64,000 nt of DNA from Agrypnia vestita (Eukaryota > Arthropoda > Insecta > Trichoptera > Phryganeidae), in contig JADDOH010001561.1 in NCBI GenBank assembly GCA_016648135.1, forward strand, positions 248,001 through 312,000. The letters are read 5' to 3'. This document shows, piece by piece, positions 23,746 to 36,320 of this stretch (positions are counted from its first letter, which is position 1; each line of letters begins with the position of its first letter). The position numbers and the translations under genes are program-made. Under the pieces are notes generated by a model, which saw only the letters and a program-made list of their open reading frames with translations, made no database searches and had not been told where the DNA came from.

Positions 23746-24440
23746 GGCCCGGTTGTTTCAAGTTCGATCAAAGTAAGCGGAAATACTGGCTTAAACTGAG
23801 CTTAACCTCAAGGTCACGCGAAATCTCGAAGAATTGAGTTGTTTCAAATTAAAAATCTTTTAATATCGGATTAGGGGTGTTGCAATTGTGTAAAATAAAA
23901 ATCATAGACAAATGCACGCCAAAATAATTTTGCATATGGTAGCACATAATTTAAATTTCATTTGACAGCAACAGAAAGCAAGCAGATGTTTTAAAACATG
24001 TCGTCAACGGTGCTGTTTTACTGAAGATTTCCACAAGAAGATGAAAGGAGACTAGTGGGCCGCATTACGCAACTAATTTAATGTTTCGTTGCTTTGTTCC
24101 CGCCTAAATGCGTACTGTCCAACAGATTTTCGAAGTAGATTCGAGAATACGATGAAAAGCGCCAGGAAGGTTAGTTATTGATGAAATTAAATGTTATCTT
24201 ACCTATTTAGTGTTTGCAAGAACAATATGTTTTTATTTGATCTGTATTGTATTTCTTTAGTTTTTCTGTTTATAACCTTTTCTTTGTTTGCAGGTAATAA
24301 GAAAAGTGAATCCAAAGCCTACGACTGATATGCAGAATAAATTATATGTGGTTCAGTTAGATATTTTCAAAACCCAACTATCTAAAGAATCGACAGGAAA
24401 TTCACGAAGTTGTTTTGGAAAGGCATAATGCCAAAAGAGA
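23746..24440 (+). mobile_element. PIF/Harbinger-like left end with Myb-like ORF remnant
   Basis: It begins GGCCCGGTTGTTTCAAG after TAA, the same end type as the 145-bp MITE. Between 24080 and 24440 short exon-like stretches read TVQQIF, MKSARK, a GT-AG intron (about 24170-24294), then RKVNPKPTTDMQNKLYVVQL and, after a frameshift, NRQEIHEVVLERHNAKRDLA before a stop. The coiled C terminus is typical of Myb/SANT-like partner proteins of Harbinger elements. The matching right end was not found. Confidence 0.45.
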
Positions 24441-24570
24441 TCTGGCTTAATTTTATTACAAGTTGTATTTTTTATTAAAATATTCATTTTCCCGTTAATA
24501 GGTAGGTATATAAAATACAATAAAATAAAAGAATTTCATACACCGAATATATTGTTTTATTACTATTATT

Positions 24571-24659
24571 CCGCGGACGTCCTCTGCTTCTGCTGCTTTC
24601 GACAAACAATTTTCCTTGCCATCCTTTCTTTGCTCATCTGTTCCACATGACCAAACCAG
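24571..24659 (-). pseudogene. LINE reverse transcriptase C-terminal fragment
   Basis: The minus strand reads WFGHVEQMSKERMARKIVCR, the GHVxRM...R..(K/R)...G motif near the end of many non-LTR retrotransposon ORF2 proteins. Only about 30 codons remain. Confidence 0.45.
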
Positions 24660-24800
24660 TGGCTATGTCATGGCTCTGCATACTGAGAATTCCGAGTTCG
24701 ATTCCCGGTGAGGTCGCAATACATCTTTCTGATTTCTTTAAAATCTAGGTGTTCTTGTCGGACCGCAATTAAAATTGGGCCTTCTGGCCCATTATAGCAT
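24655..24800 (+). mobile_element. tRNA-derived SINE
   Basis: An A-box-like TGGCTATGTCATGG and, about 35 bases on, a B-box GAGTTCGATTCCCGG, followed by GTGAGGTCGCAATACATCTT. A second member with the same body is at 38400-38572 on the minus strand. The arms do not fold as a proper tRNA, so it is not a tRNA gene. Confidence 0.6.
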
Positions 24801-25060
24801 TAAAAATTGCTGTACTTTTGGTTTGAGGGCATAGTCCCGCTCTCCTACAATATAGCAATCACCAAATCTGGTACCTAGAACCATTTGTCGTAACTTGATA
24901 TTTTGTTTGGACATAATGACAAATATATTTCTGATTTTTATAGTGCTCTTCGGCTGACTAAAATGTGGTCTGTGGTCAGCCATTGCTCTGGTAATGGCTG
25001 ACAATATCCGCAGTCCAAGAAGCAGTGTTCCAGATGAATCACCTATGCGCCTTTCATGGA
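24792..25060 (-). pseudogene. PIF/Harbinger transposase fragment
   Basis: The minus strand reads GDSSGT, then LSAITRAMADHRPHF and, later, GDCYIVGERDYALKPKVQQF. These resemble the GD(x)SGVS...VSxAI segment and the GDxGYxLKP(Y/W)L segment of Harbinger transposases. A frameshift and missing middle make it non-functional. It lies opposite to the Myb-like remnant, as in intact Harbinger elements. Confidence 0.45.
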
Positions 25061-26194
25061 TATAAATGTAAAATTATCAAAACCCGAGTGAAATAGTGAA
25101 ATGTCGAATTTACCAATAAACCCTGAACGCGGTTGCCGAGAACGTACTTGTTCTCTCATATGCAGAATTGCTTCTACACGATCTAACTGACCAACCAACG
25201 CTCAGGGTTATCTTACCAGGATTCTAAGCTTCAGTGGTTGTGGTCCATTCCCTTTACTTTCTTTCAGATTGGTTGGGGAATAGTATGGAGAAAGTAAAAT
25301 AAAAAAACAGGGCCTGTATGGTTTTACATGAGGTTTATTACAATGAGATGGTATCCAGTCAATTCAGTACACAGAGAATAGTTCATAAGGCACAAATTCT
25401 ACAGTATGTTATACAATTTATAAACGTGGTTTCATACGGGACAATGAAATACAATAGTAAAAAGGTTTAAGAAAAACACAGCGCCGAATTATCAAGTATG
25501 ACCCTGGTGGCTACTTAAGTCAAAATGGATGCTCCTTTATAACGAAATTTAATCACAGTCGGGTCCACTACAGAATATTAATTTACATATAGTTAAGCCT
25601 CCAGAGGTCGGCCCAGTAGAGGCTCATGGGATGTATGGATAAGTATGAACAGGGATTGGAACAGACTTTATGTTTCCTATTTTTAAAGTTACATCACTTG
25701 AGTTCGATTAATGTCACTTGGTTATCCTTTTGATAACTTTTTGTAAATAGTTTGCGAATGTTAGAGATTAGCCATAATTGGCTCCTGTAAATTATGTATA
25801 GATATAAACAAACACTCGAAACCTGTAATTTTTCTTCGGAGTATGGAGTGGATCGACCACCTTTAGTAGGGGTGGCAGCCCTGACCAGCTGTAGGAGGCG
25901 GCGGACGGTTGTCTTCCGTCAGCTGATCGGTCGGAATGCCCGAGCGGAGGTGCCGAAGTTGATGACGATTTTTAATGAAGAAGACGCCAATGACGGCTGA
26001 ATCTTATGAAGTCCAAGAGCACGGTATTTTTATTAAAAGTTAAAAGAACAGGCGTTGTTTAATAGGGCACGAAAACGATTGTTTTTATTATACCCCTTGT
26101 TGGCGGGGAATGTTCATGACGCCAATAGTAATGTATTATTTTTTTAGAAAAAGGCGCTCGAGGCGCTTGCGATGAACTTTTTTAACTTTGGTCT
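25061..26194. other. Unassigned flank of the large repeat block
   Basis: No gene recognised. A minus-strand AATAAA near 25336 precedes a T-rich run, which could be a retroelement 3' end. A GC-rich frame at 25850-26000 shows no family resemblance. Confidence 0.35.
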
Positions 26195-26824
26195 ATGTGA
26201 TGAATCACCTGTTTCTATAGATTTTTTTTTTAATTTTATTATTTTTATTTTGAACTCTAAGATGATTTAAATGCTACGCGGAAAAATTGAGCTAAACCCA
26301 CCTGGCGGAGTATTGGAGCTACAAAAATTTGGGAATGATGAAACGCTAGTATTGGGAGGGAGTTAGTAGCGATTGATCGGATATAGGTTACGGGCAGTTA
26401 CTATTCAATTCTTATAAATCATATTAATCTTGTGGTAAAGCCGTGTTTGGTACAAATGGTTGACGATCGATGCGGTCCGAGCGGTCCACATGTGCTTCCC
26501 ATAAAAAATACTGAACACGGTTTTCGTAGATTTGGGTCGCGGTTATTGCGTTTTGAGCCGTTAAAAAACCGATTAACGTCTACTCTAAGGTGACGATGAT
26601 ATTGACAGTTCCACGAGGTTTCTGAATTATGGACTTTTTTGCTGGGTTTTTGAAACCGTTTAAATGTCATTAATCGCCTTCTTAAGTGGATTGCCGCGCA
26701 AGAGAGATGGGAGATTTAAACAAAAGTAAGGAAGGCGGGTCCTAATTGGGGGATCGCGAGAGGAAAACGCCCCATAAATAATTTATAGGAATTGGCCGTG
26801 AAGCACGGATTAAACGTATACGAT
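26195..26824. repeat. Left arm of a long inverted repeat
   Basis: It begins ATGTGATGAATCACCTG and is matched in reverse by 34030-34647. Shared landmarks include CCACGAGGTTTCTGAATTAT, GCTACTAACTCCCTCCCAAT (seen here as its complement), ATCGCGAGAGGAAAACGCC and AACGTATACGAT. Small indels separate the arms. No reading frame of note. Confidence 0.8.
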
Positions 26825-27039
26825 TGTGATGGCTGGTTGCCATGTGGTTTCACGAGGCCATGACCCCTCGTATTAGTAGATGGAAAGGTGGATCTGGACA
26901 GTAGGGATATGCCTAGCTCCTGGCCAGGGATGTTGGTGTATTTTCTCCAAATGGTGTACAGCTAAAATCCTGCCATCGATGATGATGGGATCTGCCTAAT
27001 TATCTCCGACTGATGTGTAACTGGAACCCTGCCATCACT

Positions 27040-28175
27040 GATGAAGATGATGTTGTCACTATCGAAACGTCACCTGATGATATTTAGCTGAACCGCCGCT
27101 AGTGATGATGATGATGATGATGATACTATCGTAACGTTTCCTGACGATATATATCTGAGACACCGCTAATGATGATGATGATACTATCGGAACGCCTCCT
27201 GACTATATATGACTGGGACACCGCTAATGATGATGATGATGATGATACTATTGGAACGTCTCCTGACGATATATAACTGGGACACTGCTAATGATGATGA
27301 TGTTGATGATACTATCGAAACGCCTCCTGACGATATATAGCTGAACCACCGCTAGTGATGATGATGATGATGATGATACTATCGTAACGTCTCCTGACTA
27401 TATATAGCCGAAACACCGCTAATGATGATGATGATACTATCGTAACGTCTCCTGACGATCTATAGCTGAAACACCGCTAATGATGATGATGATGATGATG
27501 ATACTATTGGAACGCCTCCTGGGTATATATGACTGGAACACCGTTAATGAAGATGATGATGATGATGCTATCGAAACGCCTCCTGACTATATATAACTGG
27601 GACACTGCTAATGATGATGATGATGATGATACTATCGAACCGCTTCCTGACTATATATAACTGGGACACCGCTAATGATGATGATGATGATGATACTATT
27701 GAAACGTCTCCTGACGATATACAGCCGAAACACCGCTAATGATGATGATGATACTATCGTAACGTCTCCTGACGATCTATAGCTGAAACACCGCTAATGA
27801 TGATGATGATGATGATGATACTATTGGAACGCCTCCTGGCTATATATGACTGGAACACCGTTAATGAAGATGATGATGATGATGCTATCGAAACGCCTCC
27901 TGACTATATATAACTGGGACACTGCTAATGATGATGATGATGATGATACTATCGAACCGCTTCCTGACTATATATAACTGGGACACCGCTAATGATGATG
28001 ATGATGATGATGCTATCGAAACGCCTCCTGACTATATATAACTGGGACGCTGCTAATGATGGTGATGATGATGATGCTATCGAAACGCCCCCTGACTATA
28101 TATAACTGGGACACTGCTGGTGATGATGATGATGATGATGCTATTGAAACACCTCCTGACGATATATAACTGGGT
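27040..28175. repeat. TGATGA minisatellite with higher-order period
   Basis: About 18 units of 56-68 bp, each with CTATCG(A/T)AACG, (C/T)TCCTGAC, a TATATA core, CTGGGACACCGCTAATG and a variable run of GATGAT triplets. A block starting AGCCGAAACACCGCTAATG at 27406 recurs at 27722 with the same series of variants, giving a 316-bp higher-order unit. It lies inside the long inverted repeat. Confidence 0.85.
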
Positions 28176-29439
28176 CGCGGCATATGAATGGACAAATAAA
28201 TACCTAATTAATTAATGAATCATCAATTAAATAAATAAATAGGAAATGAATAAATAAGTTCGGCGTCGAGCACACGGGCCGCGCGATCCCTGGAAGTTCA
28301 CACACATGCAGAGAAGGGTTAATTTGGCAAATTAACTCGCCCCTATTATGGTCAGTACAGATCCAGCATGCAAACAACACCTGTGGAAAACATATGTAAA
28401 GTTTACGGTACAGGGGTTAGCTTTCACTGTCGGCGCTTCTTCCGTCTCTGTCTGGGGTGTCGAACCCGAGACCATTCTTCTTAATCGTGCGCCACCTTTA
28501 TATATCGTTATAATCTCAAAACGGAAAGAGGATGACATGACTTACCCATCTGCCGCCGATTATATCCATTCCAGTGCATCGTAGTTTCACTTTATGTACC
28601 TCACTTTATACCTAAGGATTGCGAACACTTGCCTTGCACGCGCATACGATTCACAGGCCCCTAATTAACTATAGTTCGCGACCTAACCTTTGATCCTGCC
28701 ATCACGCGTTTTTAAGTTTCCGTAGCTGGGGCTTAGTATCCAGCCTCTGTAACTATACGGTGTATATACTCTAACCAAACCGAAACTAGACATTATTTCC
28801 TTTTATTTAAATTTATATTCCTCGAGATACCGGAATTAGACTCTAGCTCGACAATTGTAAGTATTTATATATCTTAATAATACTGCAACATAGTCCTTAT
28901 TTCCGTCTTACGCATCCGTACTTCCCGGGTCACCGAAACTAAACTCTAATCCTAATGATCATACTCTAATGATCATACGCACCGATATTTTCCATAAAAC
29001 CGTTACCCGTTATTTCCCGATGTTACCTATTCTTATATTTATCCGAAATACCGGGATTAAGCTTTGAATCTAGGATTCCATGCATTTATAAGTTTTAACA
29101 AACCCATGAAGCAACCACTTGTCCACTTGTTGTTATTAAACAATTAATTGTTTCTATAATATAACCCCACTAGTCTACATCTTGGTAAGGTCAATACATA
29201 TTACTTTTAGGGTCCGCCGATTTAGTTTTATTCTTAATATTATCCTTAATATAAATTTATTATCATCTCGAATATTTGATATCTACTCTCCGGCAAATTT
29301 TAATATAGTTTAAATCATTTTAATATATTTTATCATTTTAATATAGTTTAGGAATAACGGGATTCTGTAATTTCTACAAGTATAAACAACCCCAATCTTA
29401 CCAAATCCATTTTATGTAGTGAAAGACGCGGGACTTATA
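28176..29439. other. Non-coding interior of the large repeat block
   Basis: No gene or clear repeat unit. Frames at 28332-28584 on both strands are shadows of each other without family resemblance. Confidence 0.35.
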
Positions 29440-31150
29440 TTCTTCCTAAAATGTAAAATGAACCCGGTCTAGATGAAACATCCTTATTTAGTTTCAGGAC
29501 AACGAGGTTTACGCGTTCCACGAGGAATATGATATAACCCGATCTAAACGAAGGTAATTTTATATAATTTTAGGACAGCGGAACTTACAAATTTCATAAA
29601 GTATATCGTGAAGCCAATCTAGGCGGAGACACTACGTATATTTTAAACAGAGTAAGAGTTTAAATTTTACCATCAAGTCTAATACACCGCAAGAATGTCC
29701 TAGGCATAGTAAACAAAATAGCGGTCAAAACTGTAGTGTTTCTATGTTCACACGTTTTAGCTCAAAACGAATACTATAATTTTCACATTTATAATACAAG
29801 ACGCGAATTTCTAAACGAAACATTTTAAAATAGTTCTAATTGAAATCTACATGTTTCATATTTATTAAATGAAGGCGCGAATTCTAAACGAAACACTAAC
29901 ATTGTTTAAAAACGGGACCCTATATTTATATATGCTTAAAATGAAACGCGAATTCCCGAACGATAGCATTTTATATAACTAAATGTAACGAAATCTTATA
30001 TAGTTTATAAATAAGAAGACCCGGCCCCAGGCGGTTTTTATATATTTTCAATATAACGAGGCCCTACAACATCTTTATAAGTATAATACAACCCCGGTCT
30101 ATCGAAACAATGTACTAGAAGTTTTTATATGTTTGAATACATGATATACGTTTTTTTTTATACGCGTTTTTATACGCGAGATTTACGTTTTCGTATAATA
30201 CAAAGTAACCCAAATTATACAACCGCGAAGTTTACATCACTCCTAAAGTATAACCAGAACTAATTGAAACATTTTTTCATAGTTTAAGTCCGCGAGGCAA
30301 ATATCTTTCATAAAATATAAAATACCCGAATCAAATTAAACATATTTTTACCTTATAGACTTTCCCCAACGCGCGTAATAATCCCGGCCACATGAAACGT
30401 TTTTATATGTTTTAATAGCGCGGGACCTATGTTTTCCTATATAATATAAGATAACCCGGGCCGAACGGAAGCAATTTTATATACTTTATAAAATGGTGAA
30501 ACTTGTACTTCTGTAAAACCGTAAATAAACCCCGACCCCCACGAGATTATTTTATATAATTTTTTAGAATAATGAAATTTCATACATCTGTAAAATTGTA
30601 AATAAGTCCCGATTCTCACGAGATTATTTTATATAATTTTCTAGAATAATGGAATTTATACATCTGTGAAATTGTAAATAAACCCCGATTCTCACGAGAT
30701 TATTTTATATAATTTCCTAGAATAATGGAATTTATACATCTGTGAAATTGTAAATAAACCCCGATTCTCACGAGATTATTTTATATAATTTCCTAGAATA
30801 ATGGAATTTATACATCTGTGAAATTGTAAATAAACCCCGATTCTCACGGAATTACTCTATATAATTTTAAACGAAATGAAAATCTAGATTATTATGGGCT
30901 GAACCTGATACCCCGCGAGATCAGCTATATATTTTTCACTAGACGTATTTTTAATCCCAGAATTTATTCGCTATAATTTTAGCGGACTCTTACTATTAAA
31001 CATAAACAAAAAAAAAATATTAAAATAAACTAAATATTCTTTCGATAACTAAAATAAACCCGGTCTAATCGAAACATTTCATATAACGAAATATTATATG
31101 CCTTACAAATGTAAAAATTAAAATGAGACCTCGCGTATTTAGCAAAGATA
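29440..31150. repeat. Degenerate array of 70-80 bp units
   Basis: Recurring CCCGGTCTA(A/G)A(C/T)GAAAC, then TTTTATATA(A/T)TTT and a CG(A/G)(A/G)(A/G)TTTAC stretch, repeat loosely through this interval. The best-preserved units are at 30467-30870. Very low protein-coding potential. Confidence 0.5.
30467..30870. repeat. Five-unit 76-bp tandem repeat
   Basis: ACGAGATTATTTTATATAAT recurs at 30541, 30618, 30694 and 30770 (last unit altered at 30846), a period of 76-77 bp. Units also share CCCCGATTCTC and ATACATCTGTGAAATTG. Confidence 0.85.
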
Positions 31151-31207
31151 GGTATTTTATAAGACTTATTTAAAATCGAATCTGTTAGTAATAACTCCTT
31201 TATCTTT

Positions 31208-31603
31208 TAACAACTTCCCGCGTGTTTAGCATAAAATAGGTATCTTTATAACGCACAGCTAGTTTCCAGAGATCCGCCAATACTATACTTAGTAAAACGA
31301 AAATTTAACTAAATTTGAACTCTACCGTTTCCTGAAATTCTGCGAATATTATTCTGTGAACCTAGTAAGACGACAAAAATAATTAACTTTATAGAACATA
31401 GTGATTTCCGAAGTTCCGATATGCCAGATTAATTACCTTTATAAAATAAAATCAAACCCGTACTCTGAGTTAAAACCCTTTTAACAGGACCTCGCGTATT
31501 TAGCATAAGATAGGTATTTTTACAAGATTTATTAACAATTTCCCGCGTGTTTAGCATAAAATAGGTATCTTTATAACGCACAGCTAGTTTCCGGAGATCT
31601 GCA
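31208..31603. repeat. Duplicated 70-bp segment
   Basis: CCCGCGTGTTTAGCATAAAA followed by TAGGTATCTTTATAACGCAC occurs at 31217 and 31542. The neighbouring CTCGCGTATTTAGCA is also doubled (31131 and 31492). Part of the repeat-rich block. Confidence 0.7.
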
Positions 31604-33689
31604 AATATCAGTTCTATATATGCCGGACTAATCAACTTAATAAAGCGCAGTAATTTCCGAAGTTCTAATATGCCAAATTAATTACCCTTTATAAAATAAA
31701 ATCAAACCCGTACCCCCCTTTTCTTTTAACGTGAGCAATCAACAATGTCGAAGAGTATATTTACCCGTACACAACTTTCACTTGAAGTTAAACTATAATT
31801 TTCAACCACTGAGACACTATCACTCGACGGTAACAATCACTCACGGTTCTATCACTCGAAAAACCAACCAACGCGGATTTTGCACCTTCGTAGATGTCCA
31901 CACCGACTGCCTGAATTCTGCTGTGTCTTGACATTTTAAAGCCCCCCTAGCAGCCAAAGGTCCGAAGTCGTGTGTTTCCAGGATTTTCAATATCCTACTT
32001 TCCTTGAAACCAAACCTTTGTTCCTAAGATTCAGTTTGGCAAAAAAAAACCATATCTCCTCTTGGATATGTCAGTCGACCCCACCTTCTGTTGCCGTCTC
32101 TGTCTCCGTCCCTGTGCCTGTTTTGGGACGGACCCAGTGGCTTCAGACGATTTAAATTCGCTTCACAAGCGCGATAATTAATTTTTAATATTTAATTTCT
32201 AAGTTCAGTCCATATTGTCGTTTGATCAACCGTAACCACAATCTATCGGGTACTCCCCTAATTATAGTTGATGTTTCTTCACTATCTACCATTATCATGA
32301 CCCGTTCCCTCGTATTTTCACTCGTCTTTATCGGAAATTTAACGTTTCTTGGCCGCTATATCATGGGATCAATTTCCATATATTCACCACGTGCACACTG
32401 CATACCTAGATATAACAATCATCCAAAGGTACTATACCTAATTTTAAATTAATTTTGGGCGATCTTTTCTCGTGGATCACCCAATGAATCCTGTCTTATG
32501 CCCGCGGCACCCCGCGCACAGGGACGTATTAGGTCCCTCCGTTGCGGAATTTAAACATAATTTGTAACCATTTATTATTATTTTTATTGGCAGTAAGATT
32601 GATCCACAAAATAACTATGTTACATAGACAGTGAATATTCTCGAACAATATAATACTGGAAGAGTACTATTCGCTATAACACAATAAACTATTAATGTAA
32701 GTTAAATTAAATTTTTAATTCAGTGGAAGATTTTTAAGATCGTTTTGCTTTTAATTTTTCCCCAAAACAAAATAAATAAACAAATAAATAAACACACAGA
32801 TACACACTCACACAACCCACTATTGGACATGTTTTTATTATTCTTTTATCGATTGTATGTATGTGTTTTCGCGTAATTGGCCCAAAACTCTGTGCATCAA
32901 TTATTGTCTTTTCTTCAAAGATTGATTAATTATATGGCTGTAAGAAACCCAATAAATGAAAACAAATAAAACAAATAAGTAAATAAACCTCCAGTGCCGC
33001 AGGCAAGGCGTCGGATTAATTCAGTGCTCATTTATTGCCAAGGCACTGGACGCCTCCGCTGATAACTATATACCGCTCACCATGTTCTTAGAGGTGTGTT
33101 TAAAGATTGCTAGTATCTGTCGAATCGGTCTCAAGTAGTTGTCTGTATTTGTACGTTTATCATTATTACATGCTCTTGCTATATCCGTTCCACTTCACAT
33201 TATTGTTCCTCCCGTCTTCGAATTTCTATCACACTATGTTCTCCTATGTTTTTGGTACTTATATGCTTGCTTCTTCGCGTTATATTACATTTACTCCCAA
33301 TTATATTTGTTTCATCTACCCATCCATCTATAAGATCCCCCATACGCTTTATCCTTTTATTTCATGTGTATATGGGCCGCAAATTCATATTATTTTATTT
33401 ACAATATTCTTATCTGGATACACTTGTTCAATTATGTTTTGTGGGTTATTACTACCAAACCCGGCGAAATCTGAGCTAGAATAGCCAATCGTATACACGT
33501 TACCCGTCCTGTTGAAACTACGCTAACGTCGGACAGGTTTGTAGTGATTACATAGTTAATATATTGTATCTATATTTGAGTATATTATTTTCTTGTCGTG
33601 CCATTAATATGCTTACACGTTATCGTTATCTCTTTCCTAACTGTATATACCGTCATTGCACAATTACCTATCTGTTGTAAAAGCCTGAA
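31604..33689. other. Non-coding interior of the large repeat block
   Basis: No supported gene. The 125-codon frame at 33107-33484 is Tyr/Phe/Ser-rich, overlaps two other open frames and has no splice or family support. Confidence 0.35.
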
Positions 33690-34005
33690 GAGCGTTAGTC
33701 TACAGATAAATATAATAGAATTATAGTTAACTTCTCTTCCCGCCTACGTTATTCGACTCCCGCGAAACGAAAATGAATCATTATTCGCTCCTCGATAGAG
33801 CGTCAGTCTACAGATAAATATAATGGAATTATAGTTAAATTTACTATCTGCCTACGTTATCCGACTCCCGCGAAACGAAAATGAATCACCATTCGCTTCT
33901 CGACAGAGCGTTAGTCTACAGATAAATATAATGGAATTATAGTTAACTTTCCTATCTGCCTACGTTATCCGATTCCCGCGAAACGAAAATAAATCATTAT
34001 CCGCT
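33690..34005. repeat. Three-unit 108-bp tandem repeat
   Basis: GAGCGT(T/C)AGTCTACAGATAA occurs at 33690, 33798 and 33906. Each unit ends with GACTCCCGCGAAACGAAAAT and a CATTATTCGCTC-like stretch. Units are 90% or more alike by eye. It sits directly inside the right arm of the long inverted repeat. Confidence 0.85.
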
Positions 34006-34029
34006 CAGTTAAGGTCACCCCTCTGGTAT

Positions 34030-34647
34030 ATCGTATACGTTTTAATCCGTGTTATTACAAATTATTTATGGGCGTTTTCCTCTCGCGATCCCACGATTAG
34101 ACCTGCCTTCCTTAGTTTTGCTCAATATTCTGCCTCTCTGTTGCACGGGGATCCACTCGAGATGAAGATATACGGCTCTTACACGGTTTCAAAACCCGAG
34201 CAAAAAAGTCAATAATTCAGAAACCTCGTGGAACTGTCAATATCATCGTCACCTTAGAGTAGACGTTAATCGGTTTTTTAACGGCTTAAACTGCAATTAT
34301 CGCGACCCAAATCTACGAAAGCCGTGTTCAGTATTTTTTTTATGGGAAGCACACGTGGACCGCTCGGACCGCACCGATCGTCAACCATTTGTACCAAACA
34401 CGGCTTTACCACAAGATCAATATGATTTATAAAAATTGAATAGTAACTGCCCGTAACCTATATCCGATCAATCGCTACTAACTCCCTCCCAATACTAGCG
34501 TTTCATCATTCCCAAATTTTTGTAGCTCCAATACTACGGCCAGTTTAGCTCAATTTTTCCCCGCGTAGCATTTAAATCATCTTAGAGTTCAAAATAAAAA
34601 TAATAAAATAAAAAAAAAAATCTATAGAAACAGGTGATTCATCACAT
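34030..34647. repeat. Right arm of a long inverted repeat
   Basis: Reverse partner of 26195-26824, ending TTCATCACAT. The two arms are separated by 7.2 kb. No target duplication is visible beside the arms (left flank GGTCT, right flank GCCCC). Confidence 0.8.
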
Positions 34648-35480
34648 GCCCCCCTATTGTTCCGTGTCAGGAGTCTTATTACGTCTAGGAATCAGTCACC
34701 TGGCGCGGAACAACACATAGGCCTAGGGTAACCGCTTTTAGTCTATCCATTTTCCCGATATTATCTGTGTCTCACGTCCCCCCCCCCCCTAGATTCCTTA
34801 GTCTCTCCTCCCCCCCTAATCGCCCAGCCACCCCCCTAACTCCTTTAGCTCGTTGCCCGGCGTCGTACACAGCCCTTCAACCACACCTTCGTTTTCATGT
34901 TTCCGCGTGCCTCTAATCACACCTGCGAGATGTCGCATGGGAACTTAAGGTCCTCCACTGTGGTGCTCGGTGCAAAATGGAAATACATTTATCTTAACCT
35001 AAGGAGCACGCCCCCGCCCGCGTGCTTAGGTGGCCCACTACCATAGTGTGACAGGACCTCCCTCTTCCATATCTTCCTGGTCCATGCCTCCCCCCTAACA
35101 CTATAGTCGCCCCCCAAGGCCTCCTTGTCCTCCTGATTTACGAAACATTCAGCACTTTCTGCCGTTCGCGCCACGTTGAAACAGATCGTCGGAGATATGC
35201 TTATCAACAGTCGTTCCAGCAAGTCCTCGTTCCCTGCCCCAGATTCAGTGCCTCTTATTCCGCATTTACCGGCCTCCAAAATATGCTTCTCCCCCCCCTA
35301 AAACTCAATGTCCCTCAGAACCGTAGCCATATTAACAACTCTCCCCCCTAATTCTGAAATAACCCACTAATACTATTCTGTCCTCCATAGCTCCCCCCTA
35401 ATGGTTTAATTACCCCCCTAATCCAAAATTCAACATTCGCCGATACTAACCGATAACATCATACGCCCCCCCTAATGGAT
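34648..35480. repeat. Cluster of CCCCCCTAA motifs
   Basis: At least nine C-runs of 6-13 bases followed by TA, mostly TAA, lie at about 34650, 34780, 34810, 34831, 35090, 35291, 35342, 35391, 35413 and 35465. On the minus strand each reads TTAGGGGGG, resembling a polypurine tract. Spacing is irregular, so this is not a simple satellite. Confidence 0.7.
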
Positions 35481-35609
35481 CGTTATTAATCGCCCAGAAT
35501 CGTATTCGTAGCGATAACTCGTTATTCGAAACGATAATCGTAATTTTATTAACTAAAAGTCATTTCCCGGCGTGTTCACGATGACCAATTGTTCGTTATA
35601 CCGAATACC

Positions 35610-35993
35610 CATAGTTCAGAATAATTTGTTGAAATGGATTGTTCGCTGGTTGAAACGTGAAATGAGCACAAAACGATATACGAAATTTCTTCGTAGCAAT
35701 ATGTACGTAATACGAGACGTCCGCATTTGAAAGGTTCGTTGTGGCGAGCTGTTCGTTAACCGAAACGCATAGTGCTCGACGATCGTTGCGCGAGGAATTC
35801 GTTATAATGAAACACACGTAATACGAGATGTTCGTGACCCTAACAGTTCGCTGTACGAATCGTTCGTTGTGGCGAGTTGTTCGCTAACCGAAACGCATAG
35901 TGTCCGATGATCCCTGACCGAGAAGTTCGTTGTAGCGAGTCATACGCAATACGAGGCGTCCGCAGTCCTAAAAGTTCGTAATGCAACCTGTTT
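35610..35993. repeat. Three-unit 128-bp degenerate tandem repeat
   Basis: GTTGTGGCGAG(C/T)TGTTCG begins units at 35738 and 35866, offset 128, and a more diverged unit starts at 35610 (TTCGTTATACCGAATACCC). All contain CGTAATACGAGA or its variant near their ends. Confidence 0.65.
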
Positions 35994-36292
35994 TCCGCGG
36001 CGAATAGTTCATTAATCATGGCGTTCACCGTCGTGGGCAAGACGTGGAGCATTCGTTGTTGTGAATCGTACGACGCGCGAGATACTTGGGATACACTATT
36101 ATTTCTTCTTACTTTCTAGCTGTTTCTAATCTAATAGTATTTACTGTAATTATTTAAATACTAAAATGTCCGTTAACTATACACTCTTTTTTTTTTGAAA
36201 TTGCAATAATCTTTTCTCTTTTATACCTAATCTAACATGTAAATTGCACCTATTTTCCATCAACATTCATGTCCCTTCATACTGTATGCCCA

Positions 36293-36312
36293 GGCTCCTG
36301 GTCGCGGCGCCA
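36293..36312 (-). other. tRNA primer-binding-site-like sequence
   Basis: On the minus strand TGGCGCCGCGACCAGGAGCC begins 2-4 bases after an ...GCCAACACA end. A TGGCGCC start just inside a TG...CA border is the usual form of an LTR-retrotransposon primer-binding site. Which tRNA would match is not determined. No gag or pol is seen on the downstream (lower-coordinate) side. Confidence 0.4.
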
Positions 36313-36320
36313 TTTGTGTT

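Noticed and set aside
24655..24730. A tRNA gene
   Set aside because: A- and B-box-like motifs are present, but the acceptor and anticodon stems do not pair, and the tail is shared with another dispersed copy; this is a SINE.
25794..26000. A GC-rich 68-codon frame as an exon
   Set aside because: No family resemblance and no compatible splice partners seen.
27040..28175. A CRISPR array
   Set aside because: Units have no separate constant repeat and unique spacer; the variation is triplet number. The genome is eukaryotic.
33107..33484. 125-codon plus-strand frame as a gene
   Set aside because: Tyr/Phe/Ser-rich composition, two overlapping frames of similar length, no domain, no splice or start context; it lies in a repeat block.
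34648..35480. Telomeric or subtelomeric repeats (TTAGG-like)
   Set aside because: The motif is TTAGGGGGG, not TTAGG, and is not tandem.
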